Assembly: GCA_947631375.1 (NCBI GenBank) | Contig: CANRLD010000026.1 | Coordinates: 1 to 13,974 of the forward strand | DNA: 13,974 nt | Direction: 5' to 3' | Origin: an uncultured Methylophaga sp. | GTDB lineage: Bacteria; Pseudomonadota; Gammaproteobacteria; Nitrosococcales; Methylophagaceae | Shown: one piece after another, positions 7,728 to 13,974 of the stretch | How positions within the stretch are numbered: position 1 is the stretch's first letter | Layout of the letters: each line of letters starts with the position of its first letter | The notes under the pieces: model-generated | The model's database searches: none | What the model was told of the DNA's origin: nothing | What the model saw: only the letters and a program-made list of their open reading frames with translations | Made by a program: the position numbers and the translations under genes

Positions 7728-7753
7728 CGCTACTGTTTACCAGTCGGGTGACG

Positions 7754-8140
7754 CTACGCACCGAGATGCAGGACAGCATCCATTTCGACGGGCACCCCTT
7801 TAGGTAAGGAAGCGACACCAATCGCTGCCCGCGCTGGATATGGCTGTTGAAAGTAATCCGCCATAATTTCATTAACCGTACCGAAATATGCCAGATCCGT
7901 CAGATAGATATTGAGCTTAACGATATTCTGCAAACTGCCGCCAGCCGCACTGGCAACAGCCGCCAAATTATCAAAGACCTGTCTTACCTGTGTGCTGAAA
8001 TCACCTTCAACGACCATCATGGTTTCAGGAACTAACGGGATTTGGCCTGACAAATACACCACATCACCAACTTTTACTGCCTGTGAATAGGTACCAATTG
8101 CTTCAGGTGCATTGCTGGTATGGATAGTTTCTCGCGACAT
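7754..8140 (-). CDS. ridA: RidA family reactive intermediate deaminase
   Basis: RidA hydrolyses reactive enamine/imine intermediates, such as 2-aminoacrylate made by serine/threonine dehydratases, before they damage PLP enzymes. The 128-residue product has IGTYSQAVKVGD (15-26), VYLSGQIPL (28-36), the carboxylate-binding arginine R104 in YPARAAIGV, and E119 near the C-terminus, matching the active site of the YjgF/YER057c/UK114 family. The frame is open further upstream to a TTG at 8185. The ATG at 8140 is clearly better, with GGAG five bases in front and the family's usual N-terminus. It lies 41 bp after spoT. In enterobacteria the place between spoT and recG is held by trmH; a ridA gene next to spoT is known from Pseudomonas. 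Confidence 0.95.
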   Translation of the reverse strand: MSRETIHTSNAPEAIGTYSQAVKVGDVVYLSGQIPLVPETMMVVEGDFSTQVRQVFDNLAAVASAAGGSLQNIVKLNIYLTDLAYFGTVNEIMADYFQQPYPARAAIGVASLPKGVPVEMDAVLHLGA

Positions 8141-8181
8141 ACAAACTCCGGTTACGTCATCACAAGACGACAAATTAAAAA

Positions 8182-10341
8182 TCAAGTATTAATACGACTA
8201 ATGCGTTCAACCATTGGCAACTGCCGAAGCCGTCGAATAATTCGCGCCAGATGCTGACGATTGGTGACTTCAATAATGAGCCGCAGATGACTGTATCCAC
8301 CATCACGCTCATCCACCTCGACATTATCGATATTAGACTCAGCTTCAGAAATCACCGAGGCAATTGTGGCCAGGACGCCGCGCTGATTTCTGACTTCCAC
8401 CATCAAGTCGACTGGGAAGTCACGGTTAATATCTTTTGCCCAAGCAACATCAAGCCATTTTTCATGCTGCCCCCGCAAATGCGTCGTATTTTTACAACCA
8501 CGCTGGTGAATAATAATACCGCGTCCCGCGCTGACATAGCCGTGAATCGGATCTCCCGGAATCGGATGGCAGCAACGGGCAAAGTTCACCACCATCCCTT
8601 CTGTGCCGGCAATCAGTAACGGCTGAGACTCACTGTTTGGCATTTCTTCCTGGAGCAGCTTCTGCGCCACCAGCAAGGCAGACATATTGCCAAGACCGAG
8701 CTCACTTAACAATTCATCAAAACTTTCCAGCTCATACTCTTTGAGCAAGGCGGAAATACGGCTGGTTGGAATATTTTCCATTGCGGTAGAAAACGCTGTC
8801 AGATGCTTGTTCAGCAACCGCTGTCCCAGTCGAATCGCCTCCTCTCCTCGCAACTGCTTAAGACTGCTGCGAATATTGGTCCGGGCTTTCGGCGTCACCA
8901 CAAAATTCAACCAGGCCGGATTAGGATACGAAGTCGGTGAGGTAATGATTTCTACCGATTGCCCTGTTTCCAGCTGTGAGCTTAGTGGCACCAGGTGACG
9001 GCCAACGCGTGCAGCAACGCAACTGTTGCCCACATCAGAATGCACGGCATAAGCAAAGTCCACCGCCGTTGCCCCGCGAGGCAAGGTAAGGATCTCACCG
9101 CGCGGAGTAGAAACATAAATTTCATCGGGAAATAAATCGATCCGCAGGTTTTCCAGAAACTCCATTGAGTCGCCAGAACCTTTCTGCATTTCCAGTATGC
9201 CCTGCAACCATTGCCTGGCTCTGCGGTGCGCCAATGTGCTGCCGGTTGCTTCGCCCGATTTATATAACCAGTGCGCGGCAACACCGGCTTCTGCCAGCTG
9301 ATCCATATCTCGTGAGCGAATCTGTACTTCTATAGGAACACCAAACGGGCCAAATAACACCGTATGCAGTGATTGGTAGCCATTGGCCTTGGGAATGGCA
9401 ATATAGTCTTTAAATTTGCCCTGTACCGGCTTGTAGAGATTATGTACTACACCGAGCATGCGATAGCAGGCATCGACATCATCGACAATAATACGGAACG
9501 CATACACGTCCATAACTTCTGAAAATGACAGTCGTTTGCTGACCATTTTCTTGTAAATACTGTAGAGATTTTTTTCACGTCCCTGAATATCAGCGCTCAG
9601 CCCCTCCTGCTCCATACGGGTAAGGATAGACGCTGTAATCTGGCTGACGATTTCCTTACGATTACCACGCGCTCTACGCACAGCATCAGCCAGCACGCGA
9701 TAACGAACAGGGTATAAAACATGGAATCCGAGATCTTCCAGTTCGCAGCGCATCAGGTTCATACCCAAGCGCTGGGCAATCGGCGCATATATTTCCAATG
9801 TTTCAAAGGCAATACGCCGGCGCTTTTCCGGTCGCAAATGCCCCAAGGTCCGCATGTTATGCAAACGGTCAGCAAGCTTGACGATAATGACGCGAATATC
9901 GCGTGACATCGCCAACAGCATTTTGCGCAGGTTTTCAGCTTGCGCGTGCTGCCGGGTTTCAAACGCCGCCTGTGCCAGTTTGGTGACGCCCTCAACCAGT
10001 TCGGCAACCGGCTCACCAAACTCGGCAATCACGTCGCGCTTCGACATCTCGGTATCTTCAATGACGTCGTGCAGCAATCCAGCCATGATGCATTCATAAT
10101 CCATATGCATCATCGCCAACACATGCGCGACGGCTAGAGGATGAGTGATATAACGCTCACCACTGCGCCGTGTCTGACCTTCATGGCATTGTTCAGCGAA
10201 ATGATAGGCGCGTCGAATTGACTCGACCTGATTGTGTTCAAGGTAGTTTGAGGTCGCAAAACATAAATCATCAATGGTGAGTTTAGGCTCGGACTCCTGA
10301 ATATAGTCAAGCTCAGACGCAACAGTCGGTTTTGCGCTCAC
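8182..10341 (-). CDS. spoT: Bifunctional (p)ppGpp synthetase/hydrolase (SpoT)
   Basis: SpoT makes and degrades the stringent-response alarmone (p)ppGpp in the cytoplasm. The 719-residue product has all Rel/SpoT domains. The hydrolase domain (about 30-185) keeps H53, H67, the HD pair H91-D92, E95-D96 and D158/N162 in KLADRLHN. The synthetase domain (about 235-345) has GREKNLYSIYKKM and GKFKDYIAIPKANGYQSLHT; the KFKD form is that of bifunctional SpoT/Rel proteins, not the acidic ExDD of RelA. A TGS domain lies at about 402-465, a zinc-finger-like stretch with C590-C591 (ARCCHPIPGD), and an ACT domain at 645-719. With these residues kept, it should be active in hydrolysis. The start is GTG at 10341, five bp after the rpoZ stop; the ribosome site is weak, so translation may be coupled to rpoZ. 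Confidence 0.96.
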   Translation of the reverse strand: MSAKPTVASELDYIQESEPKLTIDDLCFATSNYLEHNQVESIRRAYHFAEQCHEGQTRRSGERYITHPLAVAHVLAMMHMDYECIMAGLLHDVIEDTEMSKRDVIAEFGEPVAELVEGVTKLAQAAFETRQHAQAENLRKMLLAMSRDIRVIIVKLADRLHNMRTLGHLRPEKRRRIAFETLEIYAPIAQRLGMNLMRCELEDLGFHVLYPVRYRVLADAVRRARGNRKEIVSQITASILTRMEQEGLSADIQGREKNLYSIYKKMVSKRLSFSEVMDVYAFRIIVDDVDACYRMLGVVHNLYKPVQGKFKDYIAIPKANGYQSLHTVLFGPFGVPIEVQIRSRDMDQLAEAGVAAHWLYKSGEATGSTLAHRRARQWLQGILEMQKGSGDSMEFLENLRIDLFPDEIYVSTPRGEILTLPRGATAVDFAYAVHSDVGNSCVAARVGRHLVPLSSQLETGQSVEIITSPTSYPNPAWLNFVVTPKARTNIRSSLKQLRGEEAIRLGQRLLNKHLTAFSTAMENIPTSRISALLKEYELESFDELLSELGLGNMSALLVAQKLLQEEMPNSESQPLLIAGTEGMVVNFARCCHPIPGDPIHGYVSAGRGIIIHQRGCKNTTHLRGQHEKWLDVAWAKDINRDFPVDLMVEVRNQRGVLATIASVISEAESNIDNVEVDERDGGYSHLRLIIEVTNRQHLARIIRRLRQLPMVERISRINT

Positions 10342-10346
10342 GCTGT

Positions 10347-10607
10347 TTACACTTCGTCTTGCAGCTCTTCTTCACTCACCATGCTTTCTTCAGCATGCTG
10401 ACGAGCTGAGGTCGTTGTCAAAATTGTGCGGTCAACCAGTCCTGCGGCAATTTCGCGTAGCGCCAAAACCGTTGGTTTGTCATTATCAACCGGAACCATT
10501 GCATCATCTCCCATGGAGATCTGACGCGCGCGTTTAGCGGCAACCAATACCAGCTGGAAACGGTTATCTACATTTTCTAGGCAATCTTCAACAGTTGTAC
10601 GTGCCAT
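10347..10607 (-). CDS. rpoZ: RNA polymerase omega subunit (RpoZ)
   Basis: Omega binds the beta-prime subunit, helps RNA polymerase assembly and forms one of the two ppGpp sites of the enzyme in proteobacteria. The 86-residue product begins MARTTVEDCLENVDNRFQLV, the typical start, followed by AAKRARQI, then the DNDKPTVLALREIAAG block (about 42-56) and an acidic tail. It is close to the 91 residues of E. coli omega. The ATG at 10607 has AGGA nine bases upstream. It sits between gmk (50 bp upstream) and spoT (5 bp downstream), the classical arrangement, placing an alarmone target beside the alarmone enzyme. Confidence 0.97.
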   Translation of the reverse strand: MARTTVEDCLENVDNRFQLVLVAAKRARQISMGDDAMVPVDNDKPTVLALREIAAGLVDRTILTTTSARQHAEESMVSEEELQDEV

Positions 10608-10657
10608 TTTGTTCTGTCCTGTTGTTAAAACAATTCATTTTACGAGAGATATCAGGC

Positions 10658-11269
10658 TTAAGCCAGTAAGTCAGTCAGCAAGGTACTGTAATTTTCCTGT
10701 TGTACCGCCAACTTATGCCGACTGGCCATCACTATCGCCCTCAGGCTGGCCAGTGCATGATCAAAATCATCATTGACAATCAGATAGTCAAATTCGATGT
10801 AGTGCGACATTTCACTTTCGGCGTCACGCATCCGCCTTGAAATCGTGGCATCATCATCCTGGCCTCGCCCTCTTAATCGCTGTTCAAGCGCTTGTTTGGA
10901 CGGTGGCAAAATGAAAATACTGTTGCTGTCGGGAAAGTTCTTTCTGACCTGTTGCGCACCTTGCCAGTCAATTTCCAGAATCACATCATTACCGGCATGT
11001 AGCTGATGATAAACGGCGGCAGCCGAGGTGCCATAACTGTTATCAAATACCGTGGCAGCTTCAAGAAAGTCGCCGCTCTCGCGCATTTTGCTGAAGATTT
11101 CCGAGCTAACGAAAAAGTAATCCTCGCCATCGATTTCACCTGCTCTTGCTGGCCGCGTGGTGTGTGACACTGACAAGCGGACCTGTGGATCCTGCTTGAC
11201 CAAAGCACGGACCAGGCTGGTTTTACCCGCACCCGAAGGGGCGGCAATAATAAATAAACTTCCAGACAT
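10658..11269 (-). CDS. gmk: Guanylate kinase (Gmk)
   Basis: Gmk converts GMP to GDP with ATP, supplying GTP, dGTP and the precursors of ppGpp. With the ATG at 11269 the product has 203 residues (E. coli 207). It has the P-loop APSGAGKTS (10-18), GMP-binding SHTTRPARAGE (35-45) and E70/Y79 in the GMP fold, LEIDWQGAQQVR (98-109) with D101, and the lid RLRGRGQDDDATISRRM (131-147). The frame stays open for 60 more codons to a GTG at 11449. That extension has no ribosome site and no family counterpart, whereas AAGGTG lies five bases before the chosen ATG. It is probably the first gene of the eight-gene run down to the nuclease. No strong promoter was recognised in the 245-bp spacer. Confidence 0.96.
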   Translation of the reverse strand: MSGSLFIIAAPSGAGKTSLVRALVKQDPQVRLSVSHTTRPARAGEIDGEDYFFVSSEIFSKMRESGDFLEAATVFDNSYGTSAAAVYHQLHAGNDVILEIDWQGAQQVRKNFPDSNSIFILPPSKQALEQRLRGRGQDDDATISRRMRDAESEMSHYIEFDYLIVNDDFDHALASLRAIVMASRHKLAVQQENYSTLLTDLLA

Positions 11270-11452
11270 GTAAACACCTTGCAGATTGCGCGATTTCGAT
11301 TTTGAGATGATTTTATCCGTAGAAAACGATACTGCTTTAGTTCTTTTTATGCCAGTATTTACGGTTTGCTGAAAGCCGGTCGAACGGGCAATTCCACTTG
11401 TTAACAGACCGAATCGGCGATGCCATTTTTTCAAAAAAACATCTTTCACTAT

Positions 11453-11480
11453 TTCAAATAAAAATAAATCTCATTATCAT
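11453..11480 (+). promoter_or_regulatory. Possible promoter for the iron transporter genes
   Basis: A TTCAAA (-35-like, 4 of 6) at 11453-11458 and TATCAT (-10, 5 of 6) at 11475-11480 are 16 bp apart. They would give a 5' leader of about 28 nt before the ATG at 11515. The region is AT-rich, as expected. This is prediction by eye only. Confidence 0.35.
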
Positions 11481-11484
11481 TAGA
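11466..11484 (+). promoter_or_regulatory. Possible Fur box overlapping the -10 element
   Basis: The sequence contains ATTATCATTA at 11473-11482, matching ten consecutive positions of the classical 19-bp Fur consensus. The left part is poor, giving about 12 of 19 matches in all. It overlaps the putative -10 of a ferric-iron transporter operon, which is where a Fur repressor site would be expected. Plausible, not proven. Confidence 0.4.
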
Positions 11485-11514
11485 TGTGAATTTCACTAAT
11501 TTCGGAGTAATTAT

Positions 11515-12549
11515 ATGCGTAATGCAAGAGCTTTATTGGGTGTCTGGCTGGCACTGACGATGTTTATCGCCACCGGCTGCAGTAGCGACGAGCCACATCA
11601 GGAAGTGAATTTATACTCTGCCCGCATTGAATCACTGATAAAACCGCTGCTGGATCAGTTTACTGAGCAAACCGGCATTCAGGTCAATCTGGTAACGGGA
11701 AACGCAGATGAGTTACTGCAACGGCTGCAAAGTGAAGGCCGCAACACCCCTGCCGATATGCTGCTTACCACCGATGCCGGACGGTTACACCGCGCCATGG
11801 AAGTCGGCTTGCTGCAACCCATCGACTCGGCCGTACTCGTTGAGCAAATCCCGGCTTCTTATCGCCATTCAGATGGCTACTGGTTTGGCTTATCACTGCG
11901 GGCACGGCCTATCATGTACGTAAAAGGCAAGATTGATCCGCTTGAGCTTTCTACTTATGAAGCGCTGGCTGATCCGCGGTGGAAAAATTCTATTTGTGTC
12001 CGTTCTTCCAGCAATATTTACAACCAGTCATTAACCGCATCGATGATTGCCGCCAACGGTGAAGAAGCCACCGAGCAATGGGCAAAAGGTCTGGTCGCAA
12101 ACTTTGCCCGCTCACCACAAGGCGGTGACCGGGATCAAATCAGCGCCGCTGCTGCCGGACAATGTGATATTGCCATTGCCAATACCTATTATCTGGCCGG
12201 TATGCTGACCAGTAATGATCCACAGCAGCGGGAAGCCGCCGAAAAAATAGCCGTCTTCTGGCCAAATCAGGACGACCGTGGAACACATATCAATGTGTCT
12301 GGTGCTGGCGTGATCAACAATGCCAAAAATGCAGAAAACGCCATCAAGTTACTGGAGTTTCTCAGCAGCGAAACCGCTCAGCAGTGGTATGCAGAAGCAA
12401 ATGGCGAATACCCTGTCGTTGCCAACATTGCTAAAGGGGAAGTCCTTGAACAATTCGGCGAGTTTCGAGCTGATCCGCTGGATATGAAAATACTAGGTGA
12501 ATTAAATGCTGATGCACTGCGGTTAATGGATCGCGCAGGTTGGCAATAA
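11515..12549 (+). CDS. fbpA: Ferric-iron ABC transporter substrate-binding lipoprotein (FbpA/FutA type)
   Basis: This 344-residue protein is probably the periplasmic receptor of an iron(III) importer. It has a signal peptide with a lipobox ending at C22 (ATGC), so it is likely a membrane-anchored lipoprotein. The mature part starts VNLYSARIESLIKPLL (about 31-46) and continues with FTEQTGIQVNLVTG, typical of the FbpA/FutA/AfuA family. The paired tyrosines Y225-Y226 in IANTYYLAGM match the iron-binding tyrosines of that family, and Y34 may be a further ligand. HINVSGAGVINNAKN (258-272) and a C-terminal lobe with FLSSETAQQWYAEANGEYPV follow. The ATG at 11515 has GGAG seven bases upstream. The permease gene follows after 67 bp. 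Iron is the best guess for the ligand; related proteins carry other anions, but the YY pair argues against that. Confidence 0.87.
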   Translation: MRNARALLGVWLALTMFIATGCSSDEPHQEVNLYSARIESLIKPLLDQFTEQTGIQVNLVTGNADELLQRLQSEGRNTPADMLLTTDAGRLHRAMEVGLLQPIDSAVLVEQIPASYRHSDGYWFGLSLRARPIMYVKGKIDPLELSTYEALADPRWKNSICVRSSSNIYNQSLTASMIAANGEEATEQWAKGLVANFARSPQGGDRDQISAAAAGQCDIAIANTYYLAGMLTSNDPQQREAAEKIAVFWPNQDDRGTHINVSGAGVINNAKNAENAIKLLEFLSSETAQQWYAEANGEYPVVANIAKGEVLEQFGEFRADPLDMKILGELNADALRLMDRAGWQ

Positions 12550-12565
12550 GCCAATGCTTGCGTAA

Positions 12566-12597
12566 AGTTGGCAGTTTTTGCCTGATAACTGCCAACT
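12566..12597 (+). other. Hairpin between binding-protein and permease genes
   Basis: A perfect 9-bp inverted repeat (AGTTGGCAG at 12566-12574 and its complement at 12589-12597) with a 14-nt loop lies 16 bp after the binding-protein stop. No T-run follows, so it is not a standard terminator. Such hairpins between a binding-protein gene and its permease gene often protect the upstream mRNA and let the receptor be made in excess; that role here is inferred. Confidence 0.5.
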
Positions 12598-12616
12598 CCG
12601 TTACCCAATACTGTTA

Positions 12617-13974
12617 ATGAACCAATACCATCCGTATCCACTAAGTGTTCTGTTACTCGCTGCCTTGCTGGCTACGCCGGTTATCGTGGTGCTGGCGCAT
12701 GTGTTTGTTGCCAGTGGTGACATCTGGCAACATCTCAGCAGCACCGTCCTGCCGACCTACATAAGCAACTCTTTGCTACTGATGCTGGGCGTAGCAGCAG
12801 GGACGCTGCTGCTTGGTGTCAGCACGGCCTGGCTCACAACAATGTGCCAGTTCCCGGGGCGCGGTATTTTTGAGTGGGCATTACTGCTGCCGATGGCCAT
12901 GCCGGCTTATATCATCGCCTATACCTATACCGGCATGCTGGATATTTCAGGGCCGGTACAAATAGGGCTGCGTAACTGGTTCGACTGGCAGTATGGCGAT
13001 TACTGGTTCCCGCAGATTCGTTCTTTAGGTGGCGCCATCATCATGCTGACACTGGTGCTGTATCCCTATGTTTATTTACTCAGTCGGGCGGCCTTTTTAA
13101 ATCAGTCGATCTGCGTACTGGATGTCAGTCGCACGCTCGGTAATGGACCGTGGCAGACATTCTGGCGTGTTGCATTGCCTCTCGCGCGTCCAGCCATTAT
13201 TGCCGGATTATCATTAGCGTTGATGGAGGCTCTGGCCGATTACGGAACCGTGCAATTTTTCGGTGTCAGTACCTTTACCACCGGCATTTTTCGAACCTGG
13301 TTCGGACTGGGCAGTGCCGCAGCAGCAGCACAACTGGCCGCGGGATTAATGGTGTTTGTGTTTGCCTTAATCATTCTGGAGCGCTACTCCCGACGCAAAG
13401 CCCGTTACCATCACACCAGCCGACGCCATCAGGATTTACATCGATTTCAGTTAAACAGCAGCCGTAAATGGTTGGCAGCCGCCTTTTGTCTGGCAGTGCT
13501 CAGCCTGGGCTTTTTGTTACCAGCAATGCAATTACTCAGCTGGTCCATTCTTGTCGCTGACACGGTTATTGATGCGCACTTTGTCCGCTTGCTACTCAAC
13601 AGCCTGTCGCTGGCCGCTGCAACAGCCTTCCTGGCACTGGCACTGGCGCTGGTGATGGCTTATGCACAACGACTTTACCCAGGGAAGCTGGTCAGTGGTG
13701 CAGTGCGTATGGCCGGGATGGGATATGCCGTGCCCGGCGCCGTTATTGCTGTGGGCATCATGATTCCGTTTGCCTGGTTAGATAACAGTCTGGATAGCTG
13801 GGCACGAAGCAATCTTGATTTCTCCACCGGCTTAATTCTCAGTGGCACGCTGGTGGCGGTTACCTTTGCCTATCTGACGCGGTTTCTTGCGGTTTCCCTG
13901 CAGGCTGTCGACAGTGGATTAAGTCGTATCACCCACTCAATGGATGAAGCAGGACGATCGTTTGGCTTGCAACC
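12617..13974 (+). CDS. fbpB: Ferric-iron ABC transporter permease (FbpB type), 3' end outside window
   Basis: The frame is open from the ATG at 12617 to the right edge (452 codons), so the gene is cut; full-length relatives have roughly 500-550 residues. The protein is an inner-membrane permease made of two fused halves, as in FbpB/FutB/SfuB. The first half has transmembrane runs near 9-32, 50-75, 87-106, 137-156, 192-210 and 237-254, with an EAA-type loop DVSRTLGNGPWQTFWRVALPLARP (split: 169-180 and 181-192). A charged linker (256-284) leads to the second half, whose transmembrane runs start near 285 and whose EAA loop begins with SMDEAGRSFGL at the edge. The ribosome site is weak; an in-frame stop at 12563 limits other starts. 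An ATPase gene is expected beyond the window or elsewhere. Substrate is inferred from the binding protein. Confidence 0.9.
   Translation, partial: MNQYHPYPLSVLLLAALLATPVIVVLAHVFVASGDIWQHLSSTVLPTYISNSLLLMLGVAAGTLLLGVSTAWLTTMCQFPGRGIFEWALLLPMAMPAYIIAYTYTGMLDISGPVQIGLRNWFDWQYGDYWFPQIRSLGGAIIMLTLVLYPYVYLLSRAAFLNQSICVLDVSRTLGNGPWQTFWRVALPLARPAIIAGLSLALMEALADYGTVQFFGVSTFTTGIFRTWFGLGSAAAAAQLAAGLMVFVFALIILERYSRRKARYHHTSRRHQDLHRFQLNSSRKWLAAAFCLAVLSLGFLLPAMQLLSWSILVADTVIDAHFVRLLLNSLSLAAATAFLALALALVMAYAQRLYPGKLVSGAVRMAGMGYAVPGAVIAVGIMIPFAWLDNSLDSWARSNLDFSTGLILSGTLVAVTFAYLTRFLAVSLQAVDSGLSRITHSMDEAGRSFGLQ

Larger units (their letters stand above)
11270..11514. promoter_or_regulatory. Divergent spacer between gmk and the iron transporter genes
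   Basis: This is the longest non-coding stretch. It must hold the promoters of both gmk (minus) and the binding-protein gene (plus). It is AT-rich on the right side, with a TTTTTT-C-AAAAAAA run near 11425-11438 and a small GTGAA/TTCAC inverted repeat at 11486-11496. A ribosome site GGAG at 11504-11507 sits seven bases before the plus-strand ATG. The left part is an open extension of the gmk frame but is more likely a 5' leader. Confidence 0.6.

Noticed and set aside
8141..8185. Longer RidA from a TTG at 8185
   Set aside because: The ATG at 8140 has GGAG five bases upstream and gives the usual RidA length.
11270..11449. 60-codon N-terminal extension of guanylate kinase from a GTG at 11449
   Set aside because: No ribosome site in front of it and no family counterpart; the ATG at 11269 has AAGGTG at good spacing and puts the P-loop at the normal distance from the N-terminus.

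Overview
The window is an ordinary stretch of gammaproteobacterial chromosome. The evidence is the gmk-rpoZ-spoT-ridA-recG order, a bioB-bioF operon, UbiC/UbiA of the enterobacterial type and a ComF phosphoribosyltransferase. Base composition is moderate and genes are tightly packed. A Methylophaga-like or other Thiotrichales-type organism is a reasonable guess, but it is inference only. No mobile element, CRISPR array, tRNA or rRNA was seen. The longest gene-free stretch is the 245-bp divergent spacer at 11270-11514, so no gap exceeds 300 bases.

Region 1 (1-1823, minus strand) carries biotin synthesis genes: bioB, then after a 121-bp spacer with a strong hairpin, the N-terminal 229 codons of bioF, which runs off the left edge. 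Region 2 (1860-3315, plus strand) is divergent from bioB. It carries comF and a small GGDEF protein that appears to have lost its central GAF sensor part. Region 3 (11269 down to 3374, minus strand) is an eight-gene run: gmk, rpoZ, spoT, ridA, recG, ubiC, ubiA and an exported thermonuclease-like protein. Spacings are 50, 5, 41, 26, -4, -1 and 6 bp, and I found no clear internal terminator, so it may be one transcription unit. It joins GMP phosphorylation, the omega subunit of RNA polymerase, (p)ppGpp turnover, reactive-enamine clearance, replication-fork repair and the first two committed steps of ubiquinone synthesis. Region 4 (11515-13974, plus strand) is divergent from gmk. It encodes a ferric-iron type ABC importer: a lipoprotein binding protein, then a two-domain permease cut by the right edge. 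A Fur-like sequence overlaps the putative promoter and a hairpin lies between the two genes.

Most genes are full-length and have their key residues. The least ordinary points are the shortened GGDEF protein with a GSEEF signature, the hairpin between bioB and bioF whose T-run faces antisense to the operon, and the secreted nuclease joined to the ubiquinone genes. I did not find a convincing new biological system.
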